Notes under the pieces: model-generated
Seen by the model: the letters and a program-made list of their open reading frames with translations, nothing else
Told to the model about the DNA's origin: nothing
The model's database searches: none
In this document: positions 14,827 through 21,917 of the stretch, piece by piece
How the letters are laid out: each line of letters begins with the position of its first letter
Numbering within the stretch: position 1 is the stretch's first letter
Program-made: the position numbers and the translations under genes
NCBI GenBank assembly: GCA_040389005.1
Contig: JAZKAS010000023.1
Coordinates: 1-23,341 of the forward strand
DNA length: 23,341 nt
Reading direction: 5' to 3'
Origin: JAGOUN01 sp040389005
GTDB lineage: Bacteria > Pseudomonadota > Gammaproteobacteria > JAGOUN01

Positions 14827-17606
14827 CTGATTACAAACACACCTTAAACTTACCTGAAACTGCTTTCTCAATGAAAGCCAATCTTCCACAAACCGAGCCA
14901 GCTCGATTAAAGCAATGGCAAGAAAATGGTTTATATGAAAAAATTCGTATGACGTTTAAGGGTAAGGAAAAATTTATTTTGCATGATGGTCCTCCGTATG
15001 CGAATGGTAATATTCACACGGGCCATGCGGTCAATAAAATTTTAAAAGATATCGTCGTTAAATCAAAAACATTGAGTGGGTTTGATGCGCCATACGTACC
15101 CGGTTGGGATTGTCATGGTTTACCCATTGAATTGAATGTTGAAAAGAAATTCGGCCGCCCCGGCGCTAAAATTGATGCCGCGCAATTTCGTGTGGAATGT
15201 CGAAACTATGCTGCGCAACAAGTGGATTTACAACGCGATGCGTTTGTTCGTTTGGGGGTGTTAGGCGATTGGCAAAATCCGTATTTAACAATGAATTTTC
15301 ATTATGAAGCCAATCAAATTCGCGCATTGACAAAAATTATTGAAAATGGGCATTTGCAAAAAGGCTATAAGCCCGTGCATTGGTGTAATGATTGTCGATC
15401 TTCATTAGCGCTTGCTGAAGTTGAATATAAAGATAAACAATCACCGTCGATTTATGTGAAGTTTGCGGTTGTCGGCGAAGATTATTCTATCGTGATTTGG
15501 ACAACCACGCCCTGGACATTGCCGGCCAATCAAGCGGTTGCATTGAACCCCGAATTCACGTACATGTTGATCGAAGCCGACGTAGGGGCTACCGGCGGTC
15601 GCCCTGTTCAACGTTATATTGTCGCCTCAGATTTGTTGGGAAAATTCTGCGCTGAACTAAACATCGCAAATCATTCTGTTATCAAAACATTCACCGGCCG
15701 TGAACTTGCGGGTAAAATGTTGCAACATCCTTTTTATAATCGCGAAGTGCCTATTGTTTTAAGCACACACGTCACCGCTGATACCGGAACCGGCGCTGTG
15801 CATATCGCGCCGACTCATGGTGAAGATGACTTTCGTGTTGGCAAAGAAAACAATTTAAGCTTGGAAACGATCGTTGGTAATGATGGTTGTTATATTGAAG
15901 GCACGGAGTTTTTTGCTGGATTACATGTCAATAAAGCGAATGATGCGGTGATTGAAAAATTAAAAGAAAAAAACACTTTATTGCATTTAGGAAAAATCGA
16001 GCACAGCTATCCACATTGTTGGCGACACAAAACGCCTTTGATATTTCGCGCAACACCGCAATGGTTTATTAGCATGGAGTCTAATCACTTAAAAGAAAAC
16101 GCATTAAAAGCAATTGACGATGTCCAATGGATCCCTGAAGGAGGTTATAACCGAATTTCAGCGATGGTGGGAAATAGTCCTGACTGGTGCGTTTCACGTC
16201 AACGCACTTGGGGCGTGCCACTGCCATTATTTATGCATGAAAAAACCGGCGAATTACATCCGCGTACCAATGAATTCATTGAAGCCGTTGCAAAACGTGT
16301 TGAACAAACTGGCGTGCAAGCGTGGTTTGATTTGGATAAGAAAGAATTATTGGGTGATGACGCAGATCATTATGAAAAAAGCAAAGACACCTTAGACGTT
16401 TGGTTGGATTCAGGTGTGTCGCATTTTTGTGTTTTGCGACAACGTGCTGATTTGCAATTCCCGGCAGATTTGTATTTGGAAGGATCGGATCAACATCGTG
16501 GATGGTTTCAATCCTCGCTTTTAAGTTCACTGGCGATTTCAAATCAAGCGCCGTATAAAGCCGTATTAACTCACGGGTTTGTGGTGGATGATAAAGGTTA
16601 TAAAATGTCGAAGTCTTTAGGTAATGTGATTGAGCCTGAAGAAGTGATGAAAACGCTTGGCGCTGATATTTTGCGATTATGGGTGGCGTCAACCGATTAT
16701 CATGGTGAGATTGCTTTTTCGAATGAAATTTTAAAGCGAATTGCCGATGTTTATCGAAGGATTAGAAATACCGCGCGTTATTTGTTATCAAATTTACACG
16801 ACTTTAATCCTGTAACAGATTTATTGCCTTACAAAGAGTGGATTGCACTCGACCAATGGGCGCTGGGTCAAGCATATGAAGTGCAAGAAAAAATAAAAAC
16901 GTATTTTGATAATTATGAGTTTCATAATGTTTGCCAAACCATTCATAATTTTTGTTCCATTGAAATGGGCAGTTTTTATTTAGATATTACGAAAGATCGT
17001 CAATATACCATGGCGAAAAATAGTATTGGTCGACGTTCTGCGCAAAGCGCGATGTACCATATTGCGCATGCATTAGTGCGATGGTTAGCGCCAATTCTTT
17101 CGTTTACCGCAGATGAAATTTGGGAACAAATTCCAGGTGAAAAAGAAGATTCTGTGTTTGTTACAACTTGGTATGAAAAGTTAAAACCGAATCAAAATCA
17201 ATTAGATAATCAATATTGGGATGCGCTGCGAAAGGTGCGTGATGAAGTGAATAAAGAAATTGAGCGCTTACGTAATGAAAAAGTTTTGGGCTCGGCGTTA
17301 GAAGCACATGTTAATCTTTATGCCGATGAAGCGCTTTATAAAAAATTAAACGTATTAGGCGAAGAATTGCGATTTGTATTAATTACCTCAGAAATTAATT
17401 TATATAAATTGAGTGAAAAACATGCTAACGCTGTGACAACAGCTTTGCCCGAATTGTCACTTGTAATTACACCTGTAGCACATCAAAAATGCGTACGTTG
17501 TTGGCATCGTCGTGAAGATATTGGCAGTGTTGCAGTGCATCCGGAATTATGTAGTCGTTGTGTGACCAACATTGAAGGCCCAGGAGAAGAGCGCCATTAT
17601 GCATAA
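14823..17606 (+). CDS. ileS: Isoleucyl-tRNA synthetase
   Basis: A class I synthetase of 927 residues (E. coli 938). The HIGH motif appears as HTGH (65-68) in PPYANGNIHTGHAVNK, and KMSKS at 594-598. The CP1 editing domain has the threonine-rich WTTTPWTLPANQA. The C-terminal zinc finger is CVRCWHR then CSRCV. In the editing domain, residues 254-264 (VGATGGRPVQR) are an extra stretch encoded by a GC-rich imperfect palindrome, absent from the E. coli protein at ALVQIDGQAVILAKDL. ATG 14823 overlaps the ATPase stop. The gene is coupled at its end to lspA by an 8-base overlap. The eubacterial (E. coli-like) type suggests mupirocin sensitivity, by family knowledge only. Confidence 0.97.
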   Translation: MTDYKHTLNLPETAFSMKANLPQTEPARLKQWQENGLYEKIRMTFKGKEKFILHDGPPYANGNIHTGHAVNKILKDIVVKSKTLSGFDAPYVPGWDCHGLPIELNVEKKFGRPGAKIDAAQFRVECRNYAAQQVDLQRDAFVRLGVLGDWQNPYLTMNFHYEANQIRALTKIIENGHLQKGYKPVHWCNDCRSSLALAEVEYKDKQSPSIYVKFAVVGEDYSIVIWTTTPWTLPANQAVALNPEFTYMLIEADVGATGGRPVQRYIVASDLLGKFCAELNIANHSVIKTFTGRELAGKMLQHPFYNREVPIVLSTHVTADTGTGAVHIAPTHGEDDFRVGKENNLSLETIVGNDGCYIEGTEFFAGLHVNKANDAVIEKLKEKNTLLHLGKIEHSYPHCWRHKTPLIFRATPQWFISMESNHLKENALKAIDDVQWIPEGGYNRISAMVGNSPDWCVSRQRTWGVPLPLFMHEKTGELHPRTNEFIEAVAKRVEQTGVQAWFDLDKKELLGDDADHYEKSKDTLDVWLDSGVSHFCVLRQRADLQFPADLYLEGSDQHRGWFQSSLLSSLAISNQAPYKAVLTHGFVVDDKGYKMSKSLGNVIEPEEVMKTLGADILRLWVASTDYHGEIAFSNEILKRIADVYRRIRNTARYLLSNLHDFNPVTDLLPYKEWIALDQWALGQAYEVQEKIKTYFDNYEFHNVCQTIHNFCSIEMGSFYLDITKDRQYTMAKNSIGRRSAQSAMYHIAHALVRWLAPILSFTADEIWEQIPGEKEDSVFVTTWYEKLKPNQNQLDNQYWDALRKVRDEVNKEIERLRNEKVLGSALEAHVNLYADEALYKKLNVLGEELRFVLITSEINLYKLSEKHANAVTTALPELSLVITPVAHQKCVRCWHRREDIGSVAVHPELCSRCVTNIEGPGEERHYA
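15582..15614 (+). repeat. In-frame GC-rich palindromic repeat, ileS copy
   Basis: It contains an imperfect palindrome, GGGCTACCG-G-CGGTCGCCC (15586-15604), with a 9-bp stem, one mismatch and a single central base. It encodes VGATGGRPVQR inside the editing domain. Its GC content stands out from the AT-rich flanks and it has a diverged relative in ribF. Confidence 0.65.
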
Positions 17607-18075
17607 ATTTTATTGGCGGCAACTCGCCTGGTTGTGGTTAAGTGCTGCAATCATTGTTTTTGATCAATTAACGAAAAAAACAGCCCTTTATTATTTGTCG
17701 GGCGGTAACATTAAAGTCGTTTTGCCAGTGCTCGATTTTTCTTTAGCTTTTAATCGCGGTGCGGCATTTAGTTTTTTAAATGCGGCGGGTGGTTGGCAAA
17801 ATATTTTTTTTATTGGTTTGGCGTTTGTGTTTTCCTTGGCAATGCTCCTTTGGATTTTACGAAACAACCATTCGGGGCAAAATGCCAGTGTGGCGCTGAT
17901 TATTGGTGGAGCGCTGGGGAATGTGGTTGATCGGTTTCATTATGGTTATGTGATCGACTTTATTGATTGTCACATCGGCGAGCATCATTGGCCTACGTTT
18001 AATATTGCCGATAGCGCAATTTGCGTTGGGGTTTTTTTGTTATTAATTTTTAATTTTTTCTCAAGGAAAATATAA
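17599..18075 (+). CDS. lspA: Lipoprotein signal peptidase (signal peptidase II)
   Basis: LspA cleaves the signal peptide of diacylglyceryl-modified prolipoproteins in the inner membrane. The 158-residue product has four hydrophobic segments, the FNRGAAFSFL motif (51-60), and the catalytic aspartates D111 (GNVVDRFHYGYVIDFID) and D138 (FNIADSAI). ATG 17599 was chosen: it starts MHKFYWRQL, overlaps the ileS stop by 8 bases and has GGAGAAG upstream. A longer frame from 17572 would add nine unlikely residues. Its stop overlaps the fkpB start (TAATG). Confidence 0.96.
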   Translation: MHKFYWRQLAWLWLSAAIIVFDQLTKKTALYYLSGGNIKVVLPVLDFSLAFNRGAAFSFLNAAGGWQNIFFIGLAFVFSLAMLLWILRNNHSGQNASVALIIGGALGNVVDRFHYGYVIDFIDCHIGEHHWPTFNIADSAICVGVFLLLIFNFFSRKI

Positions 18076-18521
18076 TGAGTGATCATTCCATTCAAGTCGG
18101 TAGTACTGTTGTTATGCATTTCACGATCAAACTCAGCGATAACTCCATCGCAGAAACAACGAAAAAAACCACGCCTGCACGTTTTGTATTAACCGAAGCG
18201 AGTTTGCAGGATCCGGTTGAAAGTGCTTTGGTGGGTAAAAAGCCAGGTGAAAAAATTCGTGTGCAATTAACCCCGGAACAAGGTTATGGCCCCGTGCTTG
18301 AAGAAAATATTCATCATGTGGAACGCCATAAATTTCCAGGAGAAACTTTGCCGCAGCCGGGCGATATTTTTAGTTTTGACAAACCCAATGGAGAGTCATT
18401 GACAGGCGTTGTTTTGTCAATCAATGATGAGCATGTGCAGGTTGATTTCAACCATCCTTTAGCGGGAAAAGTGTTGTTGTGCGAAATGGAAATTCTTGAA
18501 GTGCACGAGCCGGGTGTTTAA
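18075..18521 (+). CDS. fkpB: FKBP-type peptidyl-prolyl isomerase, SlpA/FkpB type
   Basis: The 148-residue protein is a SlpA-type FKBP isomerase and chaperone, probably cytoplasmic since no signal peptide is seen. Features are VGSTVVMHFTIKLSDNSIAETT, LVGKKPGEKIRVQLTPEQGYG, an inserted flap (IF) chaperone domain around FPGETLPQPGDIFSF, and VDFNHPLAGKVLLCEMEILEV. The ileS-lspA-fkpB order is conserved in gammaproteobacteria, where ispH commonly follows. Here a yihY gene comes next, two bases on. Translation is coupled to lspA by a one-base overlap. Confidence 0.93.
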   Translation: MSDHSIQVGSTVVMHFTIKLSDNSIAETTKKTTPARFVLTEASLQDPVESALVGKKPGEKIRVQLTPEQGYGPVLEENIHHVERHKFPGETLPQPGDIFSFDKPNGESLTGVVLSINDEHVQVDFNHPLAGKVLLCEMEILEVHEPGV

Positions 18522-18523
18522 CT

Positions 18524-19339
18524 ATGTTTCTCTGGCGAATGTTAAGTGAAAGTTTTTTATTATTTTTTCGTCAACGTTATTACACGCGTTGTAGTGCGTT
18601 GACGTATACCTCGCTTTTAGGTTTTATTCCCTTAATTTCTGTCTTAATCGCGGTTTTTAGTAAAATGCCGTTTGTTAAAGACCAGTTGCCAAAAATTCAA
18701 TCGTTTGTTTTTCATAATTTTTTACCGGGGCAGGGCGAAAAATTATTGGATTACATTGAGCACTTTACTGAGCATGCGACAAAATTACCTTGGACGCAGT
18801 TTGTTTTTTTGATTGTTATTAGTGGCGCTTTAGTTATTTCGGTGGATCGTACCATTAATCATGTGTGGGATGATAAAAATCATCGGCGTGCGTTTCATAC
18901 ACTTTTGCGTTCATGGATTGTTATCATGTTGACTACTATTTTTCTTGGGTTAAGTTTAATGTTCAGCAGCTATTTACTTTCAGCGCCATTATGGAATCAT
19001 CTTTATTTAAAATCCATCTTGCAAGATCATACGTCTTGGTGGTTGCCATTTTTAAGTAGTTTTGCAGGTTTTTCGATTTTTTATATTGTTATGCCGAATC
19101 AAAAAGTGCGTGTAAAACATGCATTAATCGGCGGCTTTGTTGTGAGCATTCTGTTTGAAATCATGAAGCATGGTTTTGCTTGGTATATTCATTCCATTCC
19201 AACGTATAATGCGATTTATGGGGCTCTTGCCGTGATTCCATTATTTATGATTTGGATTTATTCTTTTTGGTGTATTGTTGTTTATGGTGCGTTGGTCACG
19301 CACCAATTAGAGCAAACTCCTAGGAATATTGTTTCTTGA
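18524..19339 (+). CDS. yihY: YihY/BrkB family inner membrane protein
   Basis: A 271-residue multi-spanning membrane protein of the YihY/BrkB (UPF0761) family. The N-terminal signature is YYTRCSALTYTSLLGFIPLISV; further on are ALVISVDRTINHVWD, LPFLSSFAGFSIFYIVMPNQKVRVKHALIGG and YHSIPTYNAIYGALA-like segments near 225-245 (IPTYNAIYGALAVIPLFMIWIY). About six helices are visible. The biochemical role is not established for this family; it was once wrongly called ribonuclease BN. It starts two bases after fkpB and its 3' end overlaps convergent proS by 20 bases. Confidence 0.9.
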   Translation: MFLWRMLSESFLLFFRQRYYTRCSALTYTSLLGFIPLISVLIAVFSKMPFVKDQLPKIQSFVFHNFLPGQGEKLLDYIEHFTEHATKLPWTQFVFLIVISGALVISVDRTINHVWDDKNHRRAFHTLLRSWIVIMLTTIFLGLSLMFSSYLLSAPLWNHLYLKSILQDHTSWWLPFLSSFAGFSIFYIVMPNQKVRVKHALIGGFVVSILFEIMKHGFAWYIHSIPTYNAIYGALAVIPLFMIWIYSFWCIVVYGALVTHQLEQTPRNIVS

Positions 19340-20582
19340 GAAAATCAATAATCTCATCGCTCGCAATTTCTTCTGATTCTGCTTTTTGCCGATGTTTATA
19401 TTCAACAATATTCGCATCCAATCCTTTATCGCCAATCACCAGTCGATGCGGAATGCCAATTAATTCTGCGTCGGCAAACATCACGCCAGGGCGCTCTTTT
19501 CTATCATCAAACAATACATCAAAACCTGCTTGCGTTAATTCTTGATAAAGTTTTTCACAAGCATGTTGTACGCGTTCTGATTTATGCATGTTCATTGGAA
19601 TAATGACGATATCAAACGGTGTAATACTTTGCGGCCACACAATACCTTTTTCATCGTTACATTGTTCGATAGCTGCAGCGACAATCCGTGATACTCCAAT
19701 GCCATAGCAACCCATTTGCATGATAACTGGTTGGCCTGCTTCAGTTAAAACAGTAGCGTTAAATTTTTTGCTATAAATATCACCGAGTTGAAAAATATGT
19801 CCCACCTCAATGCCGCGCGTGAATTTAAGTGTTCCTTTTCCGTCTGGGCTTGCGTCACCTTCTTTTGCATCAGGCAATAATTCAACATTAGTACAAAAAT
19901 CACTTTCAGTGCTGATGGCAAGTTTATCTTCACCAGAAGGGGTGATGACATGAAATTCGTGTGAGACGCTGCCGCCAATACTGCCGGTGTCTGCACGTGC
20001 TGCACGAAAAGTTAAACCAAGCTTTGTAAATATTTTTGTATAAGCTGCGTAAAACTTATCATAAGTTTCTTGTAAAGATTGAATATCTAAATGAAAGGAA
20101 TAGGCATCTTTCATAATAAATTCTCGTGTACGTAATATGCCGGCGCGCGGACGCATTTCATCGCGAAATTTTGTTTGAATTTGATAAAAAGCGATGGGGA
20201 GTTGTTTGTAACTGTTTAGCTCATGCCGCATCATGCTCGTAATGGCTTCTTCATGCGTCGGTGCTAAACACGTATCACGCTCATGACGATCTTTAAATTT
20301 TAAAAGCTCAGGCCCGAACGTATTCCAGCGACCTGATTCTTCCCAGATTTCAGCAGGCTGTACCGAAGGCATTAATATTTCGTGACAACCTATCGCGTTC
20401 ATTTCTTCACGAACGATATGTTCGACTTTGCGGAGCACTCTTAAGCCCAAGGGGAGCCATTGATATAAACCTGCCCCTAAAGCGCGAATCATTCCGGCGC
20501 GGAGCATGAGTTGATGGCTGATCGTTTCAGCACCTGCTGGAGATTCTTTTTGGGTAGTGAGTAAATAGTGACTAACGCGCAT
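19320..20582 (-). CDS. proS: Prolyl-tRNA synthetase lacking the INS editing domain
   Basis: A class II synthetase of 420 residues charging tRNA-Pro. Motif 2 is FRDE (139-142, TKFRDEMRPRAGILRTREFIMKDAYS region) and motif 3 is GIGVSRIVAAAIEQ (294-307). The C-terminal anticodon-binding domain ends LIGIPHRLVIGD and a final DEIIDFLKKQYS. E. coli ProS is about 572 residues because an INS editing domain of ~180 residues lies between the segment equivalent to TNVEL and that equivalent to GDASPDGKGTL. Here TNVELLPDAKEGDASPDG joins these directly (about residues 231-248, near 19838-19892). Both flanks are in frame with no N gap. ATG 20580-20582 has AAGG eight bases upstream; a 27-residue extension from upstream is unlikely. 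Confidence 0.95.
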   Translation of the reverse strand: MRVSHYLLTTQKESPAGAETISHQLMLRAGMIRALGAGLYQWLPLGLRVLRKVEHIVREEMNAIGCHEILMPSVQPAEIWEESGRWNTFGPELLKFKDRHERDTCLAPTHEEAITSMMRHELNSYKQLPIAFYQIQTKFRDEMRPRAGILRTREFIMKDAYSFHLDIQSLQETYDKFYAAYTKIFTKLGLTFRAARADTGSIGGSVSHEFHVITPSGEDKLAISTESDFCTNVELLPDAKEGDASPDGKGTLKFTRGIEVGHIFQLGDIYSKKFNATVLTEAGQPVIMQMGCYGIGVSRIVAAAIEQCNDEKGIVWPQSITPFDIVIIPMNMHKSERVQHACEKLYQELTQAGFDVLFDDRKERPGVMFADAELIGIPHRLVIGDKGLDANIVEYKHRQKAESEEIASDEIIDFLKKQYS

Positions 20583-20655
20583 AATACAAACCTTTTTTGA
20601 TGCAAAGTTATAATTTGCGACTATACTACCTGCAAAATAGAAAAAAGGCAGTATC

Positions 20656-21534
20656 TTGGTCACGATTTTATTAGCCGTGGTGGTTTTGTTAACTTTGGGC
20701 CTGGCGCTTCTTATACAACGTCATGAGCAAAGTTTGCAACGAGAGGTGCATGAGCGATCTGAAGCGGAAAAAGAACGCGAAGAAATGAAGCAGGCCTTAT
20801 TGCAAAGCCAAAAACTTGAAGCGGTGGGCATGTTGGCCGGGGGTATTGCCCATAATTTTAATAATATTCTCTATGCTATTCAGGGGTATGTGCAAATGGC
20901 GCGTGCGGATGTAGATAGCAAAACTATTAGTTATCAGAATCTTGGTAAAGTGTTAGAAGCCGTTGAGCGTGGTCAAGAGTTGGTTCAAGGGATTTTATGT
21001 TTCAGTCGAAGAGAACACTATAATTTGGAGCAAGTCAGTTTAAAAGAAGTATTGGAAAGTGCTATCAAACTTTTGCATTCTACTTTGCCTGCATCTGTTG
21101 AATTATCAGTCAATATTGACCTTGGTATTGCTTTGTTAGAGGGGAATCGTACGCAGTTACAGCAGGTTTTCATTAATATTATTCGAAATGCAGCGGATTC
21201 TTTAGGTGAAAAGGGTAAAATTGTGGTACAAGCCACAGTGGAAAGTGATGCGGAAGGTTTAAAATTGTTGCGACCTGGTTTACCATGTGCCGCTTACTTT
21301 GTGGTCAACATTGCGGATAATGGCTCGGGGATGAGTGAAGATACTTTGCGGCATTTGTTCGAACCGTTTTTTACGACAAAAGATGTTGGCAAGGGAACTG
21401 GGCTAGGGTTAGCCACTGCGCGATCTATCGTTCGAGATCATCGTGGTGAAATGGTGGTGCAGAGTGTGCCCAATAAAGGCAGTACGTTTATAGTATTACT
21501 CCCCGTAAGTGCGGGCGAAAAGGAGAAAAAATAA
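20656..21534 (+). CDS. Membrane-anchored histidine kinase without a recognisable sensor domain
   Basis: The 292-residue protein consists of one N-terminal membrane segment (about 3-20), a charged coiled coil (21-52), a HisKA-like domain with the phospho-acceptor H66 in AGGIAHNFNNIL, and a HATPase domain. The ATPase has the N box QQVFINIIRNAADS (169-182), G1 DNGSGM (221-226), the F box EPFFTTKD and G2 GKGTGLGLATAR. The start is TTG 20656 with AAAGG seven bases upstream. No periplasmic loop, PAS or HAMP domain is apparent, so the input signal is unknown. The AGGIAHNFNN box is typical of kinases with separate or hybrid receivers. The partner is almost certainly the adjoining receiver gene, joined by a one-base TAATG overlap. 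Confidence 0.88.
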   Translation: MVTILLAVVVLLTLGLALLIQRHEQSLQREVHERSEAEKEREEMKQALLQSQKLEAVGMLAGGIAHNFNNILYAIQGYVQMARADVDSKTISYQNLGKVLEAVERGQELVQGILCFSRREHYNLEQVSLKEVLESAIKLLHSTLPASVELSVNIDLGIALLEGNRTQLQQVFINIIRNAADSLGEKGKIVVQATVESDAEGLKLLRPGLPCAAYFVVNIADNGSGMSEDTLRHLFEPFFTTKDVGKGTGLGLATARSIVRDHRGEMVVQSVPNKGSTFIVLLPVSAGEKEKK

Positions 21535-21908
21535 TGGCCAATATACTTGTCGTTGAAGATGATATGTTTGTTTCCGACATGTTAAGCCAAGTGCTGACAC
21601 GTGCCAATCATCATGTTAAAACTGCAAAAGATGGCGAAGATGCTGTGACAGTATTGAAGACATTTGAGCCAGACGTCATGGTGACCGATATTTTAATGCC
21701 AAAGAAAAGTGGCACCACCTTGATTTCAGAGGTCAGAGCACAACATCCCAATATGGAAATCATTGCCATTTCCGGCGGTGGACGCGCGGATCCAATTGGC
21801 TATTTGGACTTATCAGAAGAATTGGGTGCGGCGATTTCTTTTGCTAAACCAGTTGATAATGATGCCATTTTAATGACGATTGACTTGTTGCTTGCAAAAA
21901 AACATTAG
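21534..21908 (+). CDS. Single-domain response regulator (receiver only)
   Basis: A 124-residue CheY-like receiver with acidic pocket D9/D10 (VVEDD), phospho-acceptor D52 (VTDILMP), S80 (AISGGGR) and K105 (FAKP). There is no DNA-binding or enzymatic output domain, so it probably acts through protein contacts or as part of a phosphorelay. The SGGGRADPIGYL stretch resembles receivers fused to AGGIAHDFNN-type hybrid kinases, suggesting a split hybrid kinase. Its start overlaps the kinase stop; folC begins nine bases after its end. Confidence 0.9.
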   Translation: MANILVVEDDMFVSDMLSQVLTRANHHVKTAKDGEDAVTVLKTFEPDVMVTDILMPKKSGTTLISEVRAQHPNMEIIAISGGGRADPIGYLDLSEELGAAISFAKPVDNDAILMTIDLLLAKKH

Positions 21909-21917
21909 CATTTTAAC

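Noticed and set aside
19838..19892. ProS shortening as an assembly-gap artefact
   Set aside because: There are no Ns nearby and the sequence is in frame through the junction with sensible residues; a collapsed assembly cannot be fully excluded but nothing in the sequence points to it.
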